Source of the DNA: Bradyrhizobium sp. LHD-71
Lineage (GTDB): Bacteria > Pseudomonadota > Alphaproteobacteria > Rhizobiales > Xanthobacteraceae
Direction of reading: 5' to 3'
Assembly (NCBI RefSeq): GCF_031157255.1
Contig: NZ_JAVIFX010000034.1
Span: forward strand, 1-64,000
Length of the DNA stretch: 64,000 nucleotides
The notes beneath the pieces were generated by a model. The model was not told the origin of the DNA, did not search any database, and saw only the letters and a program-made list of their open reading frames with translations. Of the stretch, positions 35,665 through 43,835 are shown piece after piece; position 1 is the first letter of the stretch, and every line of letters begins with the position of its first letter. The position numbers and the translations under genes are program-made.

Positions 35665-36468
35665 TCACGTTCCGTTGTAGCGACCGCGCCGCTTTTCTCT
35701 AAAGGCCTGTACCGCCTCCTTGTGATCGTCGGTACTCGCAAGTATGGCGGCCTGAGAAGATGCCAGCTCCAGGGCCGAAATCATTTCACTCTGAAGGCTC
35801 TGGTACGTGAGTCGCTTCGTTGTCTGCACACTGAGCGGTGGCAATGATGCAAGCTTGTGAGCTATCTCGTGAGTCCTGGTCTTAAGCTCGCCGTGCGGCA
35901 CCGTGTGGTTGACGATTCCGAGGCGCGCCGCTTCGGTCGCATCGACGAAATCGCCGGTCAGAAGCAGTTCCAATGCGCGGCCGAGCCCTATCAGCCTCGC
36001 GAGAAAAAAGGCACCTCCGTCGCCGGGCGCCAATCCCAGCTTGACGTAAGCCTGGGAGAACCGCGCCTTGTCGGAGGCGACACGAATATCGCACATCAAC
36101 GCGATGTCCATGCCGCCGCCGACTGCGTCGCCGTTGATCATGGCGATCACCGGCTTGTCGATCATTGCCAAGGTCTTCGGGACAATCTGCATCCTGTTCC
36201 AAAGATCTGACTTGCGCTGTGCGACCGAGATGGGCCGTCCCATGCTTTTGACGTCGCCGCCTGCACAGAACGACTCTCCAGCGCCCGTGATGACGATGAC
36301 CCTCACCTGCGGGTCGTCACGAAACGCCAGCAAAATTCGGGCACACTCTTCCAGCATTTCCAGCGTAAAGGCGTTCCTGCTTTCAGGCCGATTGAACATG
36401 ATCGTGCCGACGTGGTTCTCAACCGAGTGGATGATCGAACGGTTCAAGTGCACCTCCTGATTGTCCAT
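35665..36468 (-). CDS. enoyl-CoA hydratase/isomerase family protein
   Basis: A 267-residue crotonase-fold enzyme. The two oxyanion-hole segments are 'GESFCAGGDVKSMG' (about residues 64-77) and 'GDAVGGGMDIALMCD' (about 113-127), followed by 'LGLAPGDGGAFFLARLIG'. It acts on acyl-CoA thioesters (hydration, isomerisation or ring-opening) in the cytoplasm. It is convergent with tctA and followed upstream, on the same strand, by a Bug receptor. With the CoA transferases nearby it fits a route that activates an imported acid and degrades it as its CoA ester. Confidence 0.93.
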   Translation of the reverse strand: MDNQEVHLNRSIIHSVENHVGTIMFNRPESRNAFTLEMLEECARILLAFRDDPQVRVIVITGAGESFCAGGDVKSMGRPISVAQRKSDLWNRMQIVPKTLAMIDKPVIAMINGDAVGGGMDIALMCDIRVASDKARFSQAYVKLGLAPGDGGAFFLARLIGLGRALELLLTGDFVDATEAARLGIVNHTVPHGELKTRTHEIAHKLASLPPLSVQTTKRLTYQSLQSEMISALELASSQAAILASTDDHKEAVQAFREKRRGRYNGT

Positions 36469-36485
36469 TGCTTCAACGCCATCAG

Positions 36486-37490
36486 TTACTCAGGCTTGAT
36501 GTCGGCCTGTCCGACGATTGACTTGAGGGTGTGCATGTCCCTCCGGATGATGGGTTTCAGCTCATCCAGCGGTGGCTGAATTGCGACTGCGCTCGATCCC
36601 AGCTCCTTCAACTGCTTTGCAAACTCTGCAGTTGCCTGAATGCGGGTGAATGCCTCGTTCAACCGCTTCACGATCGGCGCCGGCGTTCCGGCCGGCACGA
36701 GCAGAAAGTTTCGCCAGCTGAACTCGAAATCTATCCCTTGATCCTTGAATGACGGCGCATCCGGAAAGGCATCGGAACGACCCGCACAGCTTGCCAGCAC
36801 CTTCAATTTGCCGGCCTGGATCGGGCCGTAGGCGGAAACCGAATCGGCAAAGCCGACCTTGATGTGACCTCCAATCATATCGGTCACAAGCGGCGTTCCA
36901 CCCTTGTAGGCGACATGAATCATCTGAATGCCGGTGGCGGACGCGATCATCTGCATGCAGACATACGCTGGTGAGGCCGGTCCCCAGGTTGCATAACTGA
37001 TCTCGCCCGGCGCCTTCTTGGCCATCGTGACCAGCTCGCGAAGATCGTTCGCAGGAAAGTCCGGGTGAGCGACCAACAGGATCGTGCCTTCGCTGATGAT
37101 GCCGACGGGATCCAGCTCCTTGATGGGATCGACGCGCAGCGACGGCATCATCAGCGGATTGACAATCAGGCCCGTGGACGATGCCAGAAGCAGCGTATAG
37201 CCGTCAGGTGCCGAGCGGGCCGCAAGCTCCACACCGATGGAGCTGGAGGCGCCGGGCCGATTCTCGACGATGACCGGCTGGCCCATTGCCGCAAACAGAT
37301 GCTTGGCGACGACGCGGCCCAGCGAGTCTCCCGTGCCGCCGGGAGGTTGCGGAACAATCAGCCGGATCGGCTTGTGCGGATAAGGTGCGGTCTCGGCGTC
37401 AGATGCCGATGCCCCCGTCACCGACGCCATTGTCGCAGTGACGACCAAGAAAGCGATGAGCGCGGCCGTGGTCTGAAAGTGCGGCTTCAT
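36486..37490 (-). CDS. Bug-family substrate-binding receptor
   Basis: A 334-residue receptor with a Sec signal peptide (to about residue 30) and Bug marks 'YPHKPIRLIVPQPPGGTGDS', 'VENRPGASSSIGVELAA' and 'APDGYTLLLAS'. CGGGAGGAGCTGG is just before the ATG at 37490. It lies 17 bp upstream of the enoyl-CoA hydratase gene on the same strand, so the pair is an operon divergent from the CoA transferase gene. It has no TctAB of its own, but the TctAB encoded 1-3 kb away could serve it. Confidence 0.92.
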   Translation of the reverse strand: MKPHFQTTAALIAFLVVTATMASVTGASASDAETAPYPHKPIRLIVPQPPGGTGDSLGRVVAKHLFAAMGQPVIVENRPGASSSIGVELAARSAPDGYTLLLASSTGLIVNPLMMPSLRVDPIKELDPVGIISEGTILLVAHPDFPANDLRELVTMAKKAPGEISYATWGPASPAYVCMQMIASATGIQMIHVAYKGGTPLVTDMIGGHIKVGFADSVSAYGPIQAGKLKVLASCAGRSDAFPDAPSFKDQGIDFEFSWRNFLLVPAGTPAPIVKRLNEAFTRIQATAEFAKQLKELGSSAVAIQPPLDELKPIIRRDMHTLKSIVGQADIKPE

Positions 37491-37583
37491 CCAGCTCCTC
37501 CCGCCTTTGTGCTTTTTGCGGGACGGCTCCCCGCGGGCTTCGCGCCACCTTATGGCGCACAAAACGACTCCACAAGTATGAAA

Positions 37584-37604
37584 AATTCAGCGTATATATG
37601 AATT
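37584..37604. promoter_or_regulatory. candidate operator palindrome in the Bug/CoA-transferase divergent gap
   Basis: AATTCA (37584-37589) and TGAATT (37599-37604) form an inverted repeat with a 9-nt AT-rich spacer. It lies in the 137-bp gap between two divergent operons, a short way from an IclR regulator gene. The region is markedly more AT-rich than its surroundings. The regulator that binds is unproven. Confidence 0.5.
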
Positions 37605-37627
37605 ATGATCTTCGGGGAGAAAGTCAG

Positions 37628-38857
37628 ATGGCCGGACCGCTGAACGGTGTACGGGTACTCGACGTGACGAGCGTCCTGATGGGGCCATTTGCGACACAGA
37701 TCCTCGGCGATCTTGGCGCCGAGATACTGAAGGTCGAGCCACTGCGAGGGGACGATACGCGCTTTACCGGCTATGCGCGTCACCGCGGCATGGGCTCGAG
37801 TTTCCTCAATACGAATCGCAACAAGAAGAGCATCGCCGTCGACTTGAAGAGCGTCGCCGGCCGCGAACTCGTGCTGCGCCTTGCATCGAGTTGCGATGCG
37901 TTTGTTTCGAACATTCGCCCAAACGCGCTGACCCGGCTCGGGCTGGATTACGCCGGCGTCTCGATCGCCAATCCGTCCATCGTGTATGTCAACCTTGTTG
38001 GCTACGGCCGGAACGGCCGGTATGCGAACCGGCCGGCATACGATGATCTCATTCAAGCCGTGTCGGGCGTCGCAATGCTGAACCTGCGCGCGTCGGGCGA
38101 CGCACCGCGATATGTACCGTTGGCAATGGTCGATCGGATCGTCGGAACGTCAGCGGTCAATGCAATCCTCGCCGGCCTTCTGCACCGTCATCGTGCCGGC
38201 GTGGGACAGGAAATCGAAGTCCCGATGTTCGAGACGATGACGCAGTTCGTGCTCGGCGATCATCTGCAAGGGCGCTCATTCGTGCCGCCCGTTGGTCCGG
38301 CCGGATATGCTCGCCTGTTGTCACCGAACCGACGACCATTCGCAACCAGCGACGGATTCGTCGCCGTGCTGCCGTACAATGACGCCCAGTGGCGCAGGTA
38401 TTTCGAGGCGGTCGGATTGGCCGAGCTGGCCGGCGACAAGCGTTTTTCCGATATGGCAAGCCGCGCCGCCAATATCGATGCGCTCTATGCCATCGTAGGA
38501 AAGGTGCTGCTCGAACGCACCACTGCCGCATGGCTCGAAATTCTGGATGCCGCGGACATTCCCGCCATGCCGCTACATACGATCGATACGATCCTGGACG
38601 ATCCCCATCTGCGGGATGTCGGCTTTCTCAGGACGATGGAACATCCAACGGAAGGCGAGATCCTGACGATCGGCGTTCCAACGAGCTGGTCAGCCACCGC
38701 GCCGGATCCCATTTCGCCTGCGCCGCGGCTCGGCCAGCATACCGAGGAGATTCTTGCAATCGCCGGGCTGTCGAGTGCGGAGATTTCCGATCTGATCGGC
38801 AGCGGCATTGTCCGTGCGTCAGACGAGATCGGTGACGCAGCCGCCGGCGGGACGTGA
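37628..38857 (+). CDS. CaiB/BaiF-family CoA transferase
   Basis: A 409-residue class III CoA transferase: 'GPLNGVRVLDVTSVLMGPFATQILGDLGAEILKVE' (in outline) at the start, 'RNKKSIAVDL', 'VSNIRPNALTRLGLDY' and 'PLAMVDRIVG', which holds the catalytic-region Asp. These enzymes move CoA between carboxylates through an aspartyl-CoA intermediate. The start at 37628 follows CGGGGAGAAAG; an ATG at 37598 lies inside the candidate operator. It probably activates the acid imported by the nearby TTT system. Which acid is unknown. Confidence 0.9.
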   Translation: MAGPLNGVRVLDVTSVLMGPFATQILGDLGAEILKVEPLRGDDTRFTGYARHRGMGSSFLNTNRNKKSIAVDLKSVAGRELVLRLASSCDAFVSNIRPNALTRLGLDYAGVSIANPSIVYVNLVGYGRNGRYANRPAYDDLIQAVSGVAMLNLRASGDAPRYVPLAMVDRIVGTSAVNAILAGLLHRHRAGVGQEIEVPMFETMTQFVLGDHLQGRSFVPPVGPAGYARLLSPNRRPFATSDGFVAVLPYNDAQWRRYFEAVGLAELAGDKRFSDMASRAANIDALYAIVGKVLLERTTAAWLEILDAADIPAMPLHTIDTILDDPHLRDVGFLRTMEHPTEGEILTIGVPTSWSATAPDPISPAPRLGQHTEEILAIAGLSSAEISDLIGSGIVRASDEIGDAAAGGT

Positions 38858-38921
38858 CGATGTCGGCGCGCTTGCGATCTGGTAACACTGGTTGCATCGC
38901 TTCCGCGCGAGGCAGCGCCGC

Positions 38922-38951
38922 TGTTCTTGTGCCTGATGTTCTTGTGCCTGA
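38922..38951. repeat. 15-bp perfect tandem duplication upstream of the IclR gene
   Basis: The 15-mer tgttcttgtgcctga occurs twice without a gap (38922-38936 and 38937-38951), ending 14 bp before the IclR start codon. It may be a regulatory repeat or a recent slippage duplication. Confidence 0.8.
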
Positions 38952-38965
38952 CCTGCAGGGATGAC

Positions 38966-39718
38966 ATGACCGTAAGAACGGCCGACCGTACGCTCGATAT
39001 CTTCGAAAGCTTCGCCCATCGACAAAAGCCCGTTACCGTATCCGAACTGGCGCGAGAGCTTTCGCTGCCAATGTCCACGTGCTTTGCGCTCGTGAGGACG
39101 CTCGTCGATCGGGGTTACCTCTACTACCTGCAACCCCGCGGAGCCTTTTATCCTACCCGACGCCTGTCCCGTGTCGCCGACGAAATCGTCGCTCATGATC
39201 CGATCGCACAATATTTGCAGCCGCTGCTGAAAGCCCTGCGGGACAAGACCGGCGAGGCTGTCATCCTCGGCAAGCTGCAGGGAACGGGCGTCATCTACCT
39301 CGAGCTCATCGAGTCCGTTCATCCGATTCGTTACACCATGCACGTCGGGTCCATACGCGAGATTCATGCATCCTCGATCGGCAAGGCGATCTTGTCGGCC
39401 ATGGACGACGGGCCTCGCGATCAACTTCTGTCGCGCATGCGCTTTCCGAAGCTCACCGAACATACGTTGCGAACGCGCGCGCAGCTCTTGCGCAGCGTCG
39501 AAGACGGTCGAAAGCGCGGTTACTGGATGAACGTCAGCGAAAGCAGTCCGGACGTCACCGGAATTGCGCAGCCGGTGCATATTCTGGGCGATCTGTATGG
39601 CATCGCCCTGATCGGTCCCGGTTTTCGCTTTGAGAAGAACATGACGCGATTCGTCGAGGCGCTAACCAAGACGGCGCGGAAGATTGCCGATGTCTGCGCC
39701 CGGTTGGAACGCAGCTAG
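38966..39718 (+). CDS. IclR-family transcriptional regulator
   Basis: A 250-residue regulator. The N-terminal winged helix reads 'RTADRTLDIFESFA' then 'VTVSELARELSLPMSTCFALVRTL' (in outline), the standard IclR helix-turn-helix. The C-terminal effector domain has 'SIREIHASSIGKAILSAM' and 'VHILGDLYGIALIGPG'. It lies between two CoA-transferase genes on the same strand and probably controls this catabolic cluster. The start at 38966 is where family homology begins; upstream codons run through the tandem duplication. Confidence 0.92.
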   Translation: MTVRTADRTLDIFESFAHRQKPVTVSELARELSLPMSTCFALVRTLVDRGYLYYLQPRGAFYPTRRLSRVADEIVAHDPIAQYLQPLLKALRDKTGEAVILGKLQGTGVIYLELIESVHPIRYTMHVGSIREIHASSIGKAILSAMDDGPRDQLLSRMRFPKLTEHTLRTRAQLLRSVEDGRKRGYWMNVSESSPDVTGIAQPVHILGDLYGIALIGPGFRFEKNMTRFVEALTKTARKIADVCARLERS

Positions 39719-39751
39719 CGCTCTGCGGCGCCATTGCTGGAGGTGCAAAGA

Positions 39752-40921
39752 ATGAGTGATATCGATCATGGGAAGCGAGGAGGACCACTCGCGGGTCTCA
39801 GGGTTCTGGAATTCGCTGGTGTGGGGCCGACCCCGATGGGGACGATGCTGCTCGCAGACATGGGCGCAGAGGTCGTCACTCTGGACCGGATCGAGCCCGT
39901 CGAGCTTGGCAATCCCAAGGTGCCCGGCTTCGATCTGCTTCGCCGCAATCGGCTGGTCGTCAAGATGGATCTGAAGAAGGCCGAAGCACAGGCTTGCGTC
40001 CTGCGCCTGGCAGATAGCGCCGACATTCTCATCGAAGGTTTTCGCCCTGGCGTGATGGAGCGACTGGGACTTGGGCCGGACGTCTGTCTTGAGCGTAACC
40101 CGAAGCTGATCTATGCACGCACGACAGGATGGGGACAGACGGGACCGCTGGCAGACAGGGCTGGCCACGACCTCAATTACATTTCTCTCACCGGCGCGTT
40201 GCACGCGATCGGGCGCGAGGGAGGTCCGCCTACGCCGCCGCTGAGCCTGGTCGGTGATTTCGGCGGGGGAGGACTTTACCTGGCCGTCGGCGTGCTTGCC
40301 GCACTCCATTCGAGGCAGACAACGGGACTTGGGCAAGTCATCGATGTTGCAATGGTCGATGGCGCGTTGTCGCTGATGACATCGTTCTACGGCGGCTATG
40401 CGTCAGGACGAATGTCGCTCGAACGTGGAACCAACGTGGTCGACGGGGGCGCTCCCTATTACGACGTCTATCTGTGCGCGGATGGCGAGTACGTCTCGGT
40501 GGCGCCGATCGAGACGCGCTTTCGACGCGAACTCTATGAAAAGCTCGGCCTCGATCCGGACATTCTGTTAGGGAGAGATAGCCCCGCTGAACGCCACAGC
40601 GTCAAGCCGAAACTCGCAGCAATCTTCCTTCAGCGGACGCGGGCGGAATGGTGCAAGGTGTTTGAGGGCAGCGACGCCTGCGTCGCACCGGTTCTGTCGG
40701 TCGCCGAGGCGGCGACGCACCCGCATCATGTGGAACGCGACTCGCTCCTGACGATTGCAGGCGTCGTGCAGCCCGCGCCGGCGCCGCGCTTCGTCGGCAC
40801 ACCATCGCCGACACCGTCGCCGCCGCGCCGATCGGGTACCGATACGGACGACGTCCTGCCGCGCTGGGGTATCGACACCGAGACCATCGCACGGCTTCGC
40901 TCTCTCGAAGCGCTGGAGTAG
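39752..40921 (+). CDS. alpha-methylacyl-CoA racemase-like CoA transferase-family protein
   Basis: A 389-residue CaiB-fold protein. Its active-site wording follows alpha-methylacyl-CoA racemase: 'DRAGHDLNYISLTGALHAIG' (catalytic His in GHD), 'LVGDFGGGGLYLAVG' (catalytic Asp) and 'VAPIETRFRREL' (catalytic Glu). It would interconvert the (R) and (S) forms of 2-methyl-branched acyl-CoAs so that later dehydrogenation can proceed. GGAGGTGCAAAG precedes the ATG at 39752. Its place beside a CoA transferase, an enoyl-CoA hydratase and a TTT system points to a branched or aromatic-side-chain acid as substrate. Confidence 0.87.
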   Translation: MSDIDHGKRGGPLAGLRVLEFAGVGPTPMGTMLLADMGAEVVTLDRIEPVELGNPKVPGFDLLRRNRLVVKMDLKKAEAQACVLRLADSADILIEGFRPGVMERLGLGPDVCLERNPKLIYARTTGWGQTGPLADRAGHDLNYISLTGALHAIGREGGPPTPPLSLVGDFGGGGLYLAVGVLAALHSRQTTGLGQVIDVAMVDGALSLMTSFYGGYASGRMSLERGTNVVDGGAPYYDVYLCADGEYVSVAPIETRFRRELYEKLGLDPDILLGRDSPAERHSVKPKLAAIFLQRTRAEWCKVFEGSDACVAPVLSVAEAATHPHHVERDSLLTIAGVVQPAPAPRFVGTPSPTPSPPRRSGTDTDDVLPRWGIDTETIARLRSLEALE

Positions 40922-41068
40922 GCCGCTTCGCCGCAACAGACGGACCCGCAGACGCGGCTCCGGTCGGCGCCCCGGCCATTTTGGATGGATAGCTGCCGAT
41001 ATCGTGACTTCCCTGGTGCAGGTTGCGGCCCTACTTCAGGGCCAGCGCTCTTCTCAGGGATCGATCCG

Positions 41069-42085
41069 ATGAACAGTAAGTCCGTTCCGTCCATGGCGTT
41101 GGCCGCCATACTTGCATCGCTGGCGCCGGTGCAGGCCGAAACGCGCCCCGCCTATGGTCCGCAGCTCGAGGGCTTCACCTACCCTCATCCTGTCCAACGC
41201 TTCGAGTTCCCGTCGCAACGCCAGACAGTCTCGATGGCCTTCATGGATATCGCGCCCGAAGGACAGGCCAATGGTCGCACCGTCGTTCTCCTCCACGGCA
41301 AGAACTTTTGCGGAGCGACCTGGGAGAGCACCATCCGGACACTGACGCAGGCCGGCTTCCGCGTGATCGCGCCCGACCAGATCGGGTTTTGCAGTTCGAC
41401 AAAGCCGCAAGCTTACCAGTTCAGCTTCGACCAGCTCGCAGCGAACACGCGCGCGTTGCTTGCCTCGCGCGGCATCGAGCGGGCCACGATCCTTGGTCAT
41501 TCCATGGGCGGCATGCTGGCCGCACGCTACGCGCTGAACTATCCGCAGACGGTCGAGCAACTCGTCCTGGTCAATCCCCTCGGCCTGGAGGATTGGCAGG
41601 CGGAGGGCGTTCCTTACGCAACCATCGATCAGCTCTATCAAGGCGAGCTGCGCACCAACTTCGACAGCATCAAAGCCTATCAGCTGCGCTTCTACTACAA
41701 TGGCCAGTGGAAGGCCGATTACGACAAATGGGTCGCGATGCAGGCGGGCATGTATGCGGGACCGGCCAAGGAGATCGTCGCCTGGAATCAGGCGCAGACG
41801 TCCGACATGATCTTCACCCAACCCGTGGTTCACGAGTTCGGCCGCATCGAAGTCCCCACACTTCTGCTGATCGGCGGAAAAGACCGAACCGCGCCAGGTG
41901 CCAATCGCGCGCCGGCCGACGTCGCGCAGCGGCTCGGCAACTATGCGGAACTCGGACGCCGCGCGGCCAAGGCCATCCCGCGAGCCACCCTCGTGGAATT
42001 CCCCGAACTTGGTCATTCCCCTCAGGTCGAGGCACCCGACCAGTTTCATCAGGCGCTTTTGCGCGGTCTCTCCAACAAGAACTGA
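41069..42085 (+). CDS. secreted alpha/beta-hydrolase
   Basis: A 338-residue alpha/beta-hydrolase with a Sec signal peptide (residues 1-23, ending PVQAE). The catalytic Ser lies in 'LGHSMGGMLAAR', the acid in 'LLIGGKDRTAPG', and the His in 'ELGHSPQVEAP'. An oxyanion 'LLHGKNFCGATW' segment lies near residue 70. It acts in the periplasm on an ester, lactone or similar bond. A strong hairpin follows at 42130-42146. It may feed the catabolic cluster upstream, but the 147-bp gap leaves cotranscription open. Confidence 0.9.
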   Translation: MNSKSVPSMALAAILASLAPVQAETRPAYGPQLEGFTYPHPVQRFEFPSQRQTVSMAFMDIAPEGQANGRTVVLLHGKNFCGATWESTIRTLTQAGFRVIAPDQIGFCSSTKPQAYQFSFDQLAANTRALLASRGIERATILGHSMGGMLAARYALNYPQTVEQLVLVNPLGLEDWQAEGVPYATIDQLYQGELRTNFDSIKAYQLRFYYNGQWKADYDKWVAMQAGMYAGPAKEIVAWNQAQTSDMIFTQPVVHEFGRIEVPTLLLIGGKDRTAPGANRAPADVAQRLGNYAELGRRAAKAIPRATLVEFPELGHSPQVEAPDQFHQALLRGLSNKN

Positions 42086-42113
42086 ACACCTGAGCAACAG
42101 CGGCGAGAAGATA

Positions 42114-42154
42114 AGACAGCTCCCGCGAGGGGCGCTGTAAGCGCCCGCTTGTCT
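42114..42154 (+). terminator. hairpin terminator after the alpha/beta-hydrolase gene
   Basis: GGGCGCT-GTA-AGCGCCC (42130-42146) is a perfect 7-bp stem with a 3-nt loop. Outer arms AGACA (42114-42118) and TGTCT (42150-42154) extend the structure. A poor T tract (gcttgtct) follows, so it may be a weak intrinsic terminator. Confidence 0.55.
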
Positions 42155-42252
42155 CACACGGTCAATAATCCACATAACCGCACAAAATCCGTCATCTGGG
42201 CTTTGCAGTGCCTCCCTAACCTGCCCTCGGATTTGTTGGAGGGAGGCGCACG

Positions 42253-43827
42253 ATGACTGATTTTCACCCGAGCCGCCGGCACGTGCTGATCGGCGCGCTC
42301 GCGACCGGCCTTTTCGGCGGGCGAGAAGCCGGCGCAACCGACGGCGAAACGAAAGCGTGGCGACGACTGACCGTCGGTATGTCGGGATTTCCGCAGGCGC
42401 TTGAACCGATACTCTTCAACAGCACCGCGACGCGTCGGGTGGTGCCGCAGATGTTCGACACGCTGATCGCCTTCGATCACGCAAAGGGCATGACGTTGCG
42501 ACCTGCTCTCGCCGAGCGCTGGGAACGGATCGACGCACGGTCGCTTCGCCTCGCCTTGCGCAAGGGCGTCGTCTTCCACGATGGCAGTCCATTTACGGCG
42601 GATGATGTCGAGTTCAGCTTCAGCCCGGATCACCTGCTTGGGCCGGGCCGATCCGGCCGCACCATTGCGATGCAGACGCTCGATCGGATCGATCGCGTGG
42701 AAATCGTCGATCCCTACACGATCATCATCCATGCCAAGGGTGACGACGCCTTGCTCGAGCAGCGCCTCGCCTCCTGGGCAGCCGAGATTGTCAGCAAGCG
42801 TGCGTTCGAAGCGGCTGGATCATGGGAGCGCTGGACGGCGATGCCGATCGGCAGCGGTCCCTACCGGCTCGTCTCGCAGAAGCTCGATATCAACGTCGTG
42901 CTCACCGCGCACGAGGCCTATTGGGGCGGTCGACCGCCCTTTTCCGGTGTCGAATTTCGGATCGTGCCCGAGGTCGCTGCGCGGATGAATGGGCTTCTGA
43001 CAGGCGAGCTCGACATCGTGACCGATATCCCGCCGGACCAGTTCGCGACGATTCAGGAACGACCGAACCTTGAGGTCGCAGGCGGCGCGGTGCAGAACAT
43101 CCGCTATCTCGGCATCGATCCGGAAACGCCTGGGCTGACCGATCCGCGAGCCCGCAGGGCACTCAGTCTCGCACTCGATCGCAAGCTGTTCGTGGAGACA
43201 TTGTGGGACAACCGCGTGCCGGTACCCAACAGCTTTCAGTTTCCAAGCTTTGGAGCCGGCTACATCGAGGACTATCCGGCACTCGCCTACGACCCGGACC
43301 TCGCGCGCAAGCTGCTGAAAGACGCGGGATACCAGGGTGAGCGGATCACCTACCGGCTGCTCAACAACTACTACACCAACCAGGTCGCCGGCGCGCAGGT
43401 CATGCTCGACATGTGGCGGGCGGTCGGCCTGAAGGTCGAGATCGAGATGATGGAAAACTTCACCCAGATCTACAAAAAACCGGTGCGTGCGATCTATGAT
43501 AGCTCCTCGACCGCGATCTTCCCGGATTATCTCGGCCATGCCTGGCGCGAATTCGGCCCCAACGGCACTTTGCCGAAGCTGGTTGGCATCTGGAGAAACG
43601 AGGAGCACTTCGCGCTCGGGGCGGAGCTGCAAGGCACCTTCGATCCAGAAGCGCGTCGCGTCCTGATCCGCCGCATGCTGGAGATCATCGATCGCGACGA
43701 TCCGCCATGCGTGGTGCTGCACGCCTCCGGTCAGTTCTACGGCAAGCGCCGCGACGTCCCCTGGATCCCGGGACAGACGCTTGACCTCGACTTCGGACCG
43801 CGCAACCAGGCCTTCTCAAGGAGCTGA
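42253..43827 (+). CDS. Tat-exported ABC substrate-binding protein (SBP_bac_5 family)
   Basis: A 524-residue receptor with a twin-arginine leader ('HPSRRHVLIGALATGLFGG' in the first 23 residues). The family signature 'LRPALAERWERIDARSL' precedes 'RKGVVFHDGSPFTADDVEFSF' (in outline), and 'PIGSGPYRLVSQK' follows. It is preceded by a strong GGAGGGAGG ribosome binding site and has no permease or ATPase genes beside it. The next gene is a DeoR-type regulator 8 bp downstream whose ribosome binding site overlaps this stop, so the two are cotranscribed. Confidence 0.92.
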   Translation: MTDFHPSRRHVLIGALATGLFGGREAGATDGETKAWRRLTVGMSGFPQALEPILFNSTATRRVVPQMFDTLIAFDHAKGMTLRPALAERWERIDARSLRLALRKGVVFHDGSPFTADDVEFSFSPDHLLGPGRSGRTIAMQTLDRIDRVEIVDPYTIIIHAKGDDALLEQRLASWAAEIVSKRAFEAAGSWERWTAMPIGSGPYRLVSQKLDINVVLTAHEAYWGGRPPFSGVEFRIVPEVAARMNGLLTGELDIVTDIPPDQFATIQERPNLEVAGGAVQNIRYLGIDPETPGLTDPRARRALSLALDRKLFVETLWDNRVPVPNSFQFPSFGAGYIEDYPALAYDPDLARKLLKDAGYQGERITYRLLNNYYTNQVAGAQVMLDMWRAVGLKVEIEMMENFTQIYKKPVRAIYDSSSTAIFPDYLGHAWREFGPNGTLPKLVGIWRNEEHFALGAELQGTFDPEARRVLIRRMLEIIDRDDPPCVVLHASGQFYGKRRDVPWIPGQTLDLDFGPRNQAFSRS

Positions 43828-43835
43828 TTCATAAA

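Noticed and set aside
38927-38965. 13-residue extension of the IclR protein
   Set aside because: It is just the translation of the 15-bp tandem duplication (MCLMFLCLT), and the family starts at VRTADRT.
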